A stretch of 64,000 nucleotides of DNA from Caldicellulosiruptoraceae bacterium PP1 (GCA_041320695.1 JBGGOQ010000002.1:147618-211617); one strand, 5' to 3'; counted from the first letter of the stretch, positions 44,564 through 53,477 are shown. The notes: generated by a model from the letters alone, not told the origin. Program-made: numbers and translations.

Positions 44564-46333
44564 TTGGCGAATAAAACAAAATCTTCAAGTTCAACTAAGA
44601 CAGCCACAATAAAGAATGAACAAAGTGCAAAATTTATACCAAATAAAAGTAATACCACTAATGTTAGTGTTAAAGAAAAAAGAGAACTTTCAATTGATAA
44701 AATTGATGAAAACAGAAAAATTATTCACGATAAAAATAGTAAGGATATTATAAAAAAACCATCAGATAAGATTGTAAAAGAATTATTCAACATAAATGAT
44801 ACCAAAAAAAATAAAAATCTTTCTAAAAAGAAGGATGCATTAAATGTAATAAAAGAAATGCAAAAAATAAATTCAAATATAAATACTAAAAAAGCATTAC
44901 CACCCAAGACTAAAAAAAGTTTTCAATTAATATTTGAAAATACATATAGGTATTTTGTAGGTATAAAAGAGTTCTGCGAAAATGAAAGAGAAAAGATTTT
45001 AAAGATAAAGATATTTTCAACATTAGTTTTATTATTAACAACCTTATTAATTATTTCGAAAGTTTCTTCCAATATATATCCTGATATTCATCTAAACAGT
45101 CCAGTTGCCATAGCAGTTGGTGGAAAAACTATAGGAGTTATTGAAAATCAAAAGGAAGCTAAAAATATACTTTACGAGATTTATCAGGATATCTATAGAA
45201 AATATGGTGTTGATAGCTATAAATTTGCAAATACAATACAATTTAAAGAGGTAACAGGAGATTATTCTATTTCAGACAAAGAGCAAATAAAAAATAAAAT
45301 ACTTGAAAATGGTAAACCACTTATAAAAAGATTTGTTATAACAATTAACAACAAAGCATATTTTGCATTTGATAATATTGATACACCTAAGAAGATTTTG
45401 GTGGATTTAAAAAAGCTTTATTATAAGAACAATGCTGATAAAGCTACCTTTTTAGAAAATGTAGAAATAAAAGAAGCCTTTATATCACCAGATGTGAAAA
45501 TTACTGATGAGAAAACAGCTTTAGAAAAGATACGCTTTGGCAAGGACAAAATATTGGAATATGAAATAAAAGAAGGGGATACCCTATGGGATTTATCAAG
45601 AAAATATGATGTCTCGGTTGATGATATATTTGCCTCTAATCCTGGACTTTCAGAAAATATTAAACCAGGGCAAAAAATAAAGCTAACAAAAGCAAGCCCG
45701 ATGATAAATGTTGTATATGAAAAGACAATAAACTATGAAGATACACTACCTAAGCCTGTAAAGGTGGTAAAGACAAGTTCTATGTATACTACTCAAAGTG
45801 TTGTAAAACAAGAAGGCAAAGATGGAAAGGCAAAGATAGAGGCAAAAATTGTACTACTTAACGGACTCGAATATGATAGAAAGATTTTAAAACAAGAAAT
45901 TATACAAAAACCTGTTGAAAGAGTGTTATATGTTGGTACAAAAAAACCACCTCTTTATATGGCTACAGGACGTTTTTCATATCCACTATGGGGAACCTTA
46001 TCTTCAAGGTTTGGCTATAGAGGCAGAGAGTTTCATGAGGGCATTGACCTTGCAGTTCCATGGGGGACAAGTGTGTATGCTTCTGATGGTGGTGTAATAG
46101 AATTTACAGGTTGGTCAGGTGGATATGGGAAGCTTATTATAATAAATCATAAGAATGGATATCAAACATACTATGGACATTTAAGCAGCATATACGTTAC
46201 TCCAGGTCAAAAGGTTGTAAAAGGGCAAATTATAGGAAAGTCTGGCTCAACAGGGAGAAGTACAGGCCCTCATCTACATTTTGAAGTTAGAAAGAATGGA
46301 GTTCCACAAAATCCATTAAGATATTTACAATGA
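44564..46333 (+). CDS. Membrane-anchored LysM-G5-M23 peptidoglycan hydrolase
   Basis: A 589-aa protein. A long basic, Lys/Asn/Ser-rich cytoplasmic segment (about 1-140) precedes one membrane helix (IFSTLVLLLTTLLIISKVSS). The outer part has a region with GGKTIGVIENQKEAKNIL, a LysM domain (EYEIKEGDTLWDLSRKYDVS), a G5-like domain (VVKTSSMYTTQSVVK to RKILKQEIIQKPV) and a C-terminal M23 peptidase with zinc-ligand motifs FHEGIDLA and HLHFEV. M23 enzymes cut peptide crosslinks in peptidoglycan; this layout is common in clostridial cell elongation or sporulation hydrolases. The start is TTG 44564 with GGGGGTGAG 3-5 nt upstream. An earlier TTG at 44543 has no ribosome binding site. A leader hairpin lies directly upstream. 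Confidence 0.93.
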   Translation: MANKTKSSSSTKTATIKNEQSAKFIPNKSNTTNVSVKEKRELSIDKIDENRKIIHDKNSKDIIKKPSDKIVKELFNINDTKKNKNLSKKKDALNVIKEMQKINSNINTKKALPPKTKKSFQLIFENTYRYFVGIKEFCENEREKILKIKIFSTLVLLLTTLLIISKVSSNIYPDIHLNSPVAIAVGGKTIGVIENQKEAKNILYEIYQDIYRKYGVDSYKFANTIQFKEVTGDYSISDKEQIKNKILENGKPLIKRFVITINNKAYFAFDNIDTPKKILVDLKKLYYKNNADKATFLENVEIKEAFISPDVKITDEKTALEKIRFGKDKILEYEIKEGDTLWDLSRKYDVSVDDIFASNPGLSENIKPGQKIKLTKASPMINVVYEKTINYEDTLPKPVKVVKTSSMYTTQSVVKQEGKDGKAKIEAKIVLLNGLEYDRKILKQEIIQKPVERVLYVGTKKPPLYMATGRFSYPLWGTLSSRFGYRGREFHEGIDLAVPWGTSVYASDGGVIEFTGWSGGYGKLIIINHKNGYQTYYGHLSSIYVTPGQKVVKGQIIGKSGSTGRSTGPHLHFEVRKNGVPQNPLRYLQ

Positions 46334-46338
46334 GAATA

Positions 46339-46369
46339 AAAGCTCTCAAATTGAAATGAGAGCTTTTTT
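46339..46369 (+). terminator. Terminator after the M23 gene
   Basis: AAAGCTCTCA (46339-46348) pairs with TGAGAGCTTT (46357-46366), followed by TTT. It starts 5 bases after the M23 stop. Confidence 0.85.
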
Positions 46370-46414
46370 CTTTTATAATCGAAATTATAACACAAATTAT
46401 AAAAGGGAGGGCAT

Positions 46415-47359
46415 ATGTTAATATTATTAAATGCTTTTGAAGGAATATTTGTTATAGCGGTTATTGTTGTTGTAGGAATTATTCTTGCAAAGATGAATGT
46501 TTTTAAAGAAGAGCATCTTGATTTATTATCTTTTCTTGTAAATAATGTATCCTTTCCTGCATATATGGTTGTAAATATTTCAAAAACCTTTACCAAAAAA
46601 GAAATATTAAATCTATCAAAAGGACTAATAGTACCTGCTTGTGCAATGATTATTTCTTTATTAATTGGAATATTATTTACAAAAGCAGCTAATATAGATA
46701 ATAAAAAAAGAGGTGTTTTTGTTACTATATTCAGCCTATCAAATACAATATTTGTTGGTTTACCTGTCTGTAAAGCATTATTTGGAGACAAAGCAGTAAC
46801 ATATGTTTTATTATATTATCTGGCAAATACTACAATATTTTGGACCATTGGAGTAAATAGAATTATAAATTCAATTGAAGAAAATCAAAATTACAGTAAT
46901 AATATATTAAAAAGGATTTTAACACCTCCACTATATTCTTTTATCATTGGGATTGTATTAGTTATGCTTGATATAAGATTACCAGATTTTATTTCAAGAT
47001 GTTTAAATTATTTAGGTGATATGACCACTCCTCTTTCGATGTTTTTTATTGGTATTGTAATAAATTCTATGGGTATAAAGAATTTTAAATTAAATAAGGA
47101 TAATTTATTAGTTTTATTAGGGAGATTCTTGATAACTCCGTTAATTACATTTTTATTGTTAAAACTCATTTATCTTCCAATTGATATGAAAAAAGTCTTT
47201 TTTGTAATGTCTGTAATGCCTGCAATGGTTCAAACTGCAATTGTATCAAAAAAGTATGGTGCAGACTATCAATTTGCTACATCAATTATAACAATTACAA
47301 CAATTTTAAGTATGATTATAATTCCCATTTATAGATTATTGTCTGAAATTTTATTTTAA
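46415..47359 (+). CDS. AEC-family (auxin efflux carrier-like) transporter
   Basis: A 314-aa integral membrane protein with about ten helices in two halves of five, as in the AEC/BART superfamily. The first helix region GIFVIAVIVVVGIILAKMNVF, the LLSFLVNNVSFPAYMV segment with a Pro break, and ATSIITITTILSMIIIPIYRLL at the end follow the family pattern. Bacterial members move dicarboxylates such as malate or malonate or other organic anions. ATG 46415 follows AAAGGGAGGG. It is downstream of a terminator and 43 bp before a small membrane protein gene. The substrate cannot be assigned. Confidence 0.9.
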   Translation: MLILLNAFEGIFVIAVIVVVGIILAKMNVFKEEHLDLLSFLVNNVSFPAYMVVNISKTFTKKEILNLSKGLIVPACAMIISLLIGILFTKAANIDNKKRGVFVTIFSLSNTIFVGLPVCKALFGDKAVTYVLLYYLANTTIFWTIGVNRIINSIEENQNYSNNILKRILTPPLYSFIIGIVLVMLDIRLPDFISRCLNYLGDMTTPLSMFFIGIVINSMGIKNFKLNKDNLLVLLGRFLITPLITFLLLKLIYLPIDMKKVFFVMSVMPAMVQTAIVSKKYGADYQFATSIITITTILSMIIIPIYRLLSEILF

Positions 47360-47402
47360 AAACAATATAAAATTATAATATAAAGGTTTGGAGGAGTTTG
47401 AA

Positions 47403-47903
47403 ATGAAAAATAGAATATTAACATCAGTTACATTGATTATTTTAGGTTTTATTCTATTGGGAATTAATTTTGATTTTTTATCAAAAAAATATACAACACT
47501 TTTGTTTGGGTTAATATTTATAGCTATTTTTGGACTGTTTAATAAAAGATTTTGGTTTTTACTTCTTGTTGGAAACATTATAATCTCATATGGTATAAGG
47601 CAAATAACCTTAGATTATATTAATATCAATTATAATAATTCTTTGTTTTTATTTCTGTTAGGTGTTTCTTTTTTGATTAGCAGTTTTGTATCTTCATCAA
47701 TCAGTCAAAAAAATAAAAAACTATCAAAAAATTGGTTGTTTTATATTGCTATTTTGTTTTTTGCTATAGCAACGTTTTTAGTGATTAATAATTTAATTGA
47801 TATAAATAGTGAAATGCTTATAAAATCAATATTTCCGATTATTATTATTTTAGTTGGGGTAATAATGATATTAAGAAGTATTGTTAACTTTAAAAAAACA
47901 TAA
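47403..47903 (+). CDS. Small membrane protein with LiaI/DUF5668-like helices
   Basis: A 166-aa protein that consists almost wholly of hydrophobic helices (about five or six). The N-terminal ILTSVTLIILGFILLGINFDFLSKK and C-terminal IFPIIIILVGVIMILRSIVNF hairpins have the Leu/Ile/Gly spacing of the LiaI/LiaF N-terminal membrane domain. ATG 47403 has GGAGGAG 6-8 nt upstream, which overrides an earlier TTG at 47388. It is followed 21 bp later by another envelope protein gene, likely in the same operon. No function can be named. Confidence 0.75.
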   Translation: MKNRILTSVTLIILGFILLGINFDFLSKKYTTLLFGLIFIAIFGLFNKRFWFLLLVGNIIISYGIRQITLDYININYNNSLFLFLLGVSFLISSFVSSSISQKNKKLSKNWLFYIAILFFAIATFLVINNLIDINSEMLIKSIFPIIIILVGVIMILRSIVNFKKT

Positions 47904-47924
47904 TGACAGGAGAGAGTTAATATT

Positions 47925-48542
47925 ATGAAAAGAAAGATAGTATTTAGCTTGATATTAGGAGTTTTGCTTGCATTAATTATATGTGCAGCAATATTTATTA
48001 CGTTTTATAACAAAAGCAAAGTAAAACCAACTCTACCTAATAAGCAACCCATAACTCAACAAGAGCAAATAGACAAAAAAGAGCAAACTAATAACAAAAT
48101 TACACAAATAAAAAAAGAAATCTATACAGCATATGGAAGATTTGTTGGATTAGTTGATGCACATTCTGCTGAATTTACTCTTATAAATACTAAATTTGAC
48201 TATTCTGTTTTTGAAATTTCAGATAAAATTATAAATAATAAAAGCCTTTCGGAAGGTATACTTGTTGAAATTTCTTTTTACAAGAATGAGAATGGTGGGA
48301 ATCCGATAATTTCAGATTTAAAATTGCCTGAATCTATTTCACTTCAAGGTATTTTTGTTGGGCAAGCAGATAATAATTTTTCGGAGTTTATTTTTGATAA
48401 TAAGCATGTTGTTCTTCAAATCCCAGAAAATATACAAGAAAAAATAGCAAATCTTAATACAAATTCAAAAGTTTTATGCACAATAACAAATAATAGTCAA
48501 AATCCAAAAGCTAATCTAATTCTTAATGATATTAAATATTGA
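47925..48542 (+). CDS. Membrane-anchored exported protein with an internal repeat
   Basis: A 205-aa protein. Residues 1-28 form a membrane anchor or uncleaved signal (SLILGVLLALIICAAIFITF), followed by a Gln/Lys/Glu-rich linker (about 30-68). The outer region holds two related halves of about 65 aa: the first starts GRFVGLVDAHSAEFTL, the second GIFVGQADNNFSEFIF, and each ends in a similar strand (ISDLK, LNDIK). It has no enzyme motif. ATG 47925 has AGGAGAG upstream. It forms an operon with the membrane protein before it; I do not recognise the family. Confidence 0.7.
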   Translation: MKRKIVFSLILGVLLALIICAAIFITFYNKSKVKPTLPNKQPITQQEQIDKKEQTNNKITQIKKEIYTAYGRFVGLVDAHSAEFTLINTKFDYSVFEISDKIINNKSLSEGILVEISFYKNENGGNPIISDLKLPESISLQGIFVGQADNNFSEFIFDNKHVVLQIPENIQEKIANLNTNSKVLCTITNNSQNPKANLILNDIKY

Positions 48543-48683
48543 CAATTATATAATAAAACAAAAACATTAAATGTCAACTTAATTTCACTAATAATGTAAA
48601 ATATATTTTCTTTTATTATCCTTTTTTTAATTTAAAAAATAAATATTATTAATAAATCTAAAATTGTCTTAAAAAAATGTAAA

Positions 48684-48725
48684 GTCAAAATTGTCGGGTA
48701 TAAGATGTCAAAATTAAGGGGTATA
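48684..48725 (+). repeat. Tandem 19-bp direct repeat, possible insertion-sequence end
   Basis: GTCAAAATTGTCGGGTATA (48684-48702) recurs as GTCAAAATTAAGGGGTATA (48707-48725), 16 of 19 identical. Tandem TGTCAAAATT-type motifs occur at the ends of IS21-like elements. No istA/istB genes lie nearby, so this may be a solo end or a pair of regulator sites. Confidence 0.4.
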
Positions 48726-48941
48726 TTATAGTTTAATTATACAATATTATTGACTATAAGAAAGCTATTTTGTAAAGAATATCATATCAATTTGCATAAC
48801 TAATTTTTATAAAATGTTTTATAGCCGTATTTATTATGTAATTCTTTTAATCACATTACTTCAATTCATAGAAATATAAAGGAGGTGGGGGTTAGATAAA
48901 ATTTAAAACAAAATGTAAAATAAAGTTACACTAATTTAAAG

Positions 48942-48970
48942 TATAATGTAAAATTCTCAAAGCGTTTTGT
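48942..48970 (+). promoter_or_regulatory. Promoter -10 with overlapping LacI/CcpA-type operator, glucan operon
   Basis: A perfect TATAAT (48942-48947) lacks a clear -35 box. It is followed by TCAAAGCGTTTTGT (48957-48970), a palindrome centred on CG of the LacI/CcpA operator type and a partial match to cre. Its position at the expected transcription start suggests repression by steric block. The long leader to 49108 is about 150 nt. Confidence 0.45.
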
Positions 48971-49107
48971 TTAGTTTTTATTCTTTTATCCTACATAAAT
49001 AACCATTTATTTTTTATTTAACTTTAAGTAACATGTTTGAAGTTATTATTTTAAATGGGTAAAAATTAAATATTTTTATAATCTATTAAATTTAAGGAGG
49101 TTATATT

Positions 49108-50421
49108 ATGCATTTGAAAAAAAGACTTTTGATTATGGTTGTTGTTATTGCTTTAGCGTCATTTTTAACTGTTAATGTATTTTCAGCAACAGTTATGACA
49201 CAGTCAGATCTTAAATTTGACCCAAATAAATATAAGGGCAAAGAAATTACTGTATGGCAATGGTGGCCAGAAGGGACAACATCAGATATTAAAGAGTTAC
49301 CTACACCAAAGCAAGCACGCGAAAATTTTGAAAAATTAACAGGTGCAAAAGTAAAAATAGTTTATGTTACTTGGAACGATTATCAAAGCAAACTAATACC
49401 AACAATTATGGCTGGTAAAGGTGCTGACATAATTTGGGGTGGAGATGACTATAAACCAACTTGGATGTACAAAAAATTATTAATGCCACTTGATAAATAT
49501 ATAAACTTCAAAGATAAAAAGTTTATGGCAAGTGTTACATGGGATAAACTTGTTTTAGATACAATGACTTGGAAGAACCAACATTATGCTGTAGGTTCTG
49601 CTGGACTTCTTAGAAACAGACTTTATTATAATAAAGAAATGTTTGAGTTAAATGGTCTTGAAGATCCATTAGAGCTTTACAAAAAAGGTAAATGGACATG
49701 GCAAAAATTCTGGCAATTAGGCCAAGAATTAACTCAAGATACAAATGGCGATGGCAAGATTGATGTATGGGGTTATATCTCCTGGTGGAGAGACCAATGG
49801 TTAACATCAAACGGTGTTGAAATTGTAAAATATGTTGGTGGAAAACCAAAACTAATACTTGATAGTCCAAAAGCAGTTAGAGCTTTCCAAGCTGCAAGTG
49901 ATACAATTAATAAATATAAGATAGAACCAACTGTATGGTGGGATCCAGATCCACAACAACAATTCCTAAATGGAAAATCAGCTATGGACTACTGGGGAGA
50001 CTGGGATATGGCAAGCTTTAGAGATAAGATGGGTAAAAAACTTGGTGTTGTTCCATTCCCTAAAGGTCCAGATCTAGTTGGTAAGAAGGCTGCTGATACA
50101 GCAAACTTAACAGTACAAATGATGGCTTCATCATGTAAATATCCAGAACTTGCTGGTTGGTATTTAATGTATAATGGCCTCAGAAATAGAGCAGATGAAG
50201 ATTCATTGTGGGAAAAATATTATGAAGGACTATATGGTGGAAAAGCAATATACAATGTAATAAAAGATGCATCTAAATATCAATCAACCTACCCAACAGC
50301 AGGTCTTGGTAGTGATGTTTCCAACTTAATAAATAATATTTGGAACTCAAGCAATCCTGCAAAAGAAATAAAAGCACAAGCACCAAAGATTCAAGCTGCT
50401 TTAGATAAATTATTTAAATAA
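49108..50421 (+). CDS. Extracellular solute-binding protein 1 (family 1, sugar) of the glucan operon
   Basis: A 437-aa exported sugar-binding protein. The signal peptide (KKRLLIMVVVIALASFLTVNVFSA) has a likely cleavage after FSA and no lipobox Cys. The mature part shows family-1 features: ITVWQWWPEG at the first strand, ADIIWGGDDYKPTWM, RNRLYYNKEMFELNGL, and GKSAMDYWGDWDM. A DTNGDGKIDVWGY loop resembles a calcium-binding loop. Aromatic-rich segments (WWRDQW, TVWWDPDP) suggest a carbohydrate-stacking cleft. ATG 49108 has AAGGAGG upstream. A strong stem-loop follows before the next gene. It heads the operon that ends with GH5 enzymes, so a beta-glucan-derived oligosaccharide is the likely ligand. 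Confidence 0.93.
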   Translation: MHLKKRLLIMVVVIALASFLTVNVFSATVMTQSDLKFDPNKYKGKEITVWQWWPEGTTSDIKELPTPKQARENFEKLTGAKVKIVYVTWNDYQSKLIPTIMAGKGADIIWGGDDYKPTWMYKKLLMPLDKYINFKDKKFMASVTWDKLVLDTMTWKNQHYAVGSAGLLRNRLYYNKEMFELNGLEDPLELYKKGKWTWQKFWQLGQELTQDTNGDGKIDVWGYISWWRDQWLTSNGVEIVKYVGGKPKLILDSPKAVRAFQAASDTINKYKIEPTVWWDPDPQQQFLNGKSAMDYWGDWDMASFRDKMGKKLGVVPFPKGPDLVGKKAADTANLTVQMMASSCKYPELAGWYLMYNGLRNRADEDSLWEKYYEGLYGGKAIYNVIKDASKYQSTYPTAGLGSDVSNLINNIWNSSNPAKEIKAQAPKIQAALDKLFK

Positions 50422-50442
50422 TAAGTAGAAAGTTTAATAAAA

Positions 50443-50477
50443 ACAAGCACTATGCTCAAGCTGAGTATAGTGCTTGT
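50443..50477 (+). terminator. Stem-loop after binding protein 1
   Basis: A 16-bp stem with one G-U pair (50443-50458 with 50462-50477) and a 3-nt loop, 21 bases after the stop, without a clear T-run. It probably stabilises the upstream mRNA or attenuates read-through, raising binding-protein levels over the rest of the operon. Confidence 0.7.
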
Positions 50478-50583
50478 ATATTAAAAAAAACATAAATAAA
50501 AATTTGTAATGCTTGCAGTTAAAAAATCTACATACAAACAGAGTATGTAAGCTTTAAATTTCATTGTTGGAGGGTTTTACATA

Positions 50584-53457
50584 ATGAAAAAAAGGATATC
50601 TGTAACTGCAATATTAATTGTTTTTCTATTGCAAACCATTTTCCAATTTAGCTTTTCTGAAAAAACATTTGCTCAAACTCAAACACAAGATAAAACGTTC
50701 CTTTTTGAGCAAATTAAAAAAGAGAATAGCTATGAGAGTTTTTTAAATAAGTATTCAAAAACTGCTCAGCCAAAAAAAGAATATATAATTAATGGAGCTA
50801 ATTATTTAAACTTTGAGGGGGAAGGTTTTAAGAAATTAGAAAATTTTGAGGGGACAAATGAACCAGTTATATTAACAGGTGATTCTGGATTTATTGAATG
50901 GGAGGTAAATATAGAAGAAGAAGGACTTTATAATATTTCAATAAAATACTTTCCAATAGAAGGGAAAAGTTCAAGTATTGAAAGAGAAATTTTAATTGAT
51001 GGGGAAAGACAGTTTAACGAAGCAAGAAATATCAAGTTTGAAAGGGTATGGCGTAATGCTGGAGAAGTAAGGAAGGATAATAGAGGAAATGAAATTAGGC
51101 CAATTCAAGAAGAAAGCCCTATGTGGATTGAAAAAGCAGTAAGGGATTCAGAAGGATTATACCCAGAACCATTTAAGTTTTACTTTACAAAAGGTAAACA
51201 TACGATAAGGTTGATATCTGTTAGAGAACCAATGGTAATTCAATATATTAAAATTCATAATCTCGAACCTCTTAAAAGCTATAATGAAATTGAAAAAGAA
51301 TATAAACAAAGAGGATATAAAGAAGTAAAAAATGTTTCTATTAAAGTTCAAGGTGAAAGTGCTTATATAAAATCAGAACCTACACTTTATCCAATATCTG
51401 ATAGAACAAATCCATTAAATGAACCTTATGACGTTTCTGAAATAAGGCTTAATATTATTGGTGGTTATAACTGGAGAAAACCAGAACAGTGGATTGAGTG
51501 GAAGATAAATGCACCTCAAGATGGGCTATATAAAATTGGGCTAAAATTTAGACAAAACACTGTAATGGGTTTACCGACATTACGTTCATTATACATAGAT
51601 GGACAAATTCCATTTAAAGAAGCTGGTAATATTAAATTTCCATATGATACAAATTGGCAATATAAAGTTATAGGTCAAAGTGATGACAAACCATATTTAT
51701 TCTATCTTACAGCAGGAGAGCATACTCTTAGGCTAGAAACATGTTACAACGATTTTGCTTATATTATCAGAAATGTTCAGCAATCTGCTATAGATTTATC
51801 ACAGCTTTATACAAAAATTGTTATGATAACAGGTACTAATCCAGATTACTATAGAGATTATCAACTTGATATTCGTATTCCTGAATTAATACCTACATTA
51901 AAAGAAAATGCAAAGATTTTAAGACAACAAGTAAATGAAATAGTAAAAGTTGGTGGGAAAAAGGTAAATGAAGCTTCACAGATAGAAACCATTGCTATAC
52001 AGCTTGAAAGCTTAGCTGAAAAACCGGAAACAATTCATCAAAGGCTATCAAAGTTTAGAGATAATTTATCAAGCTTAGCAACATGGACATTAACAATTAA
52101 GGAACAACCACTTGATATAGACTATTTTATTATTTCTTCTAAAGATGCTAAAAACCCTATTGTAAGACCAAATATATTGATTAAAACAACTGACTTTTTC
52201 AAAAAATTCTTCTTATCATTTATAAAGAATTACAACATGATAGGTAATGTTTATGATAAAGAAAAGGCAGTTAGTGTATGGGTATTATTAGGAAGGGACC
52301 AAGCTGAAACTTTAAAAGCATTAATTGATAGCGACTTTACACCAAAAACAGGAATACCTGTTAATCTAAATATTATTACTAATGAAAGTGTTCTACTGTT
52401 TGCTGTTTCAGGGCAACAAGATCCACCTGATGTTGCAATAAATGTTTCAAGAGGATTACCAGTTGATTATGGTATTAGAGGTGCTTTAGTCGATTTGTCT
52501 AAATTGCCAGGTTATAAAGACGTTGAGAAAAACTTTATGCAAACTGCCGTTGTTCCATATTCATATGCAGGTAAAGTATATGGATTACCAATGACTCAGG
52601 ACTTTCCAATGATGTTTTACAGAAAGGATATCCTCAGTAAATTAAAAATAGATATACCTCAAACATGGGAAGAACTTTACAATGCAATTGCAATGCTTCA
52701 ACAAAATAATCTACAATTTGGACCTGGATATGGAACAAGTTTTGATTTGTTTAATATGCTTTTACTTCAAAATGGTGGAAAATATTATAGCGATGATGCT
52801 AAAAAATGCTTATTAGATACCCCAATAGGAATAAAGATATTTACTCAATGGACTAATTTATATACACAATATGGTGTAACAAGATGGTATGACTTTTACT
52901 CAAGATTTAGAACAGGTGAATTGCCTTTAGGTATTGTTAACTATACTATGTATAATCAATTATCTGTAGCAGCCCCTGAAATAAGTGGTCTTTGGGGAAT
53001 AGCTCCAGTGCCTGGTGTTAAGCAACCTGATGGCACTATTAAAAGAACTGTTTCTGGAAATGGAACAGCAGTTGTTATTTTTAATCAAACTAAAAAGTTA
53101 AATAGTGCATGGGAATTTACAAAGTGGTGGCTAAGTGCTGATACACAGGCACGTTATGGTAGAGAACTTGAAGCACTTTTAGGGCCTGCAGCAAGATATA
53201 ATACTGCAAACTATGTTGCAGCAAGTTATTTGCCTTGGCCTTCAAGTGACTATAAAGTATTAAAAGAACAGTGGAAGAATGTAAATGAAATACCTAATAT
53301 ACCTGGTTCTTATTATACAGGTAGGCATCTTGATAATGCATTTAGAGAGGTTCTTGATAATAATGAACTTCCTAGAGAAGCAATAACAAAATATGTAAAA
53401 GAAATAAATAAGGAAATCAAAAAGAAACGTGAAGAATTTGGTTTTCCTGTTGATTAA
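50584..53457 (+). CDS. Large binding protein: tandem beta-sandwich domains fused to a family-1 solute-binding domain
   Basis: A 957-aa exported protein. A signal peptide covers about residues 1-32 (cleavage near TFA-QT, no lipobox). Two related beta-sandwich domains of CBM6/35-like type follow (about 60-225 and 255-400), with matched motifs such as GFIEWEVNIEEEGLYNISIKY and QWIEWKINAPQDGLYKIGLKF, plus FTKGKHTIRL and LTAGEHTLRL. A helical spacer (about 410-540) leads to a complete sugar-binding-protein domain (about 560-940) with VAVDL-like strands, PPDVAINVSRGLPVDYG, and LPMTQDFPMMFYRKDIL. The architecture suggests capture of long glycans and hand-over to the transporter. It precedes the first permease pair by 20 bp. 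The ligand is inferred from the GH5 genes. Confidence 0.9.
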   Translation: MKKRISVTAILIVFLLQTIFQFSFSEKTFAQTQTQDKTFLFEQIKKENSYESFLNKYSKTAQPKKEYIINGANYLNFEGEGFKKLENFEGTNEPVILTGDSGFIEWEVNIEEEGLYNISIKYFPIEGKSSSIEREILIDGERQFNEARNIKFERVWRNAGEVRKDNRGNEIRPIQEESPMWIEKAVRDSEGLYPEPFKFYFTKGKHTIRLISVREPMVIQYIKIHNLEPLKSYNEIEKEYKQRGYKEVKNVSIKVQGESAYIKSEPTLYPISDRTNPLNEPYDVSEIRLNIIGGYNWRKPEQWIEWKINAPQDGLYKIGLKFRQNTVMGLPTLRSLYIDGQIPFKEAGNIKFPYDTNWQYKVIGQSDDKPYLFYLTAGEHTLRLETCYNDFAYIIRNVQQSAIDLSQLYTKIVMITGTNPDYYRDYQLDIRIPELIPTLKENAKILRQQVNEIVKVGGKKVNEASQIETIAIQLESLAEKPETIHQRLSKFRDNLSSLATWTLTIKEQPLDIDYFIISSKDAKNPIVRPNILIKTTDFFKKFFLSFIKNYNMIGNVYDKEKAVSVWVLLGRDQAETLKALIDSDFTPKTGIPVNLNIITNESVLLFAVSGQQDPPDVAINVSRGLPVDYGIRGALVDLSKLPGYKDVEKNFMQTAVVPYSYAGKVYGLPMTQDFPMMFYRKDILSKLKIDIPQTWEELYNAIAMLQQNNLQFGPGYGTSFDLFNMLLLQNGGKYYSDDAKKCLLDTPIGIKIFTQWTNLYTQYGVTRWYDFYSRFRTGELPLGIVNYTMYNQLSVAAPEISGLWGIAPVPGVKQPDGTIKRTVSGNGTAVVIFNQTKKLNSAWEFTKWWLSADTQARYGRELEALLGPAARYNTANYVAASYLPWPSSDYKVLKEQWKNVNEIPNIPGSYYTGRHLDNAFREVLDNNELPREAITKYVKEINKEIKKKREEFGFPVD

Positions 53458-53477
53458 TAAAGGTAGAGGTGATAATA

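Larger units (their letters stand above)
48543..49107 (+). other. Long AT-rich region upstream of the glucan operon
   Basis: 565 bases with no supported gene. It contains the direct repeat at 48684-48725, an orphan Shine-Dalgarno-like sequence AAAGGAGGTGGGG at 48878-48890 followed only by a short dead frame, and a promoter/operator candidate at 48942-48970. A normal AAGGAGG ribosome binding site precedes 49108. Confidence 0.55.

Noticed and set aside
46270-46791. 173-codon minus-strand frame across the M23 terminator
   Set aside because: It runs antisense through the M23 C-terminus, a terminator and the AEC carrier N-terminus, all of which are well supported on the plus strand.
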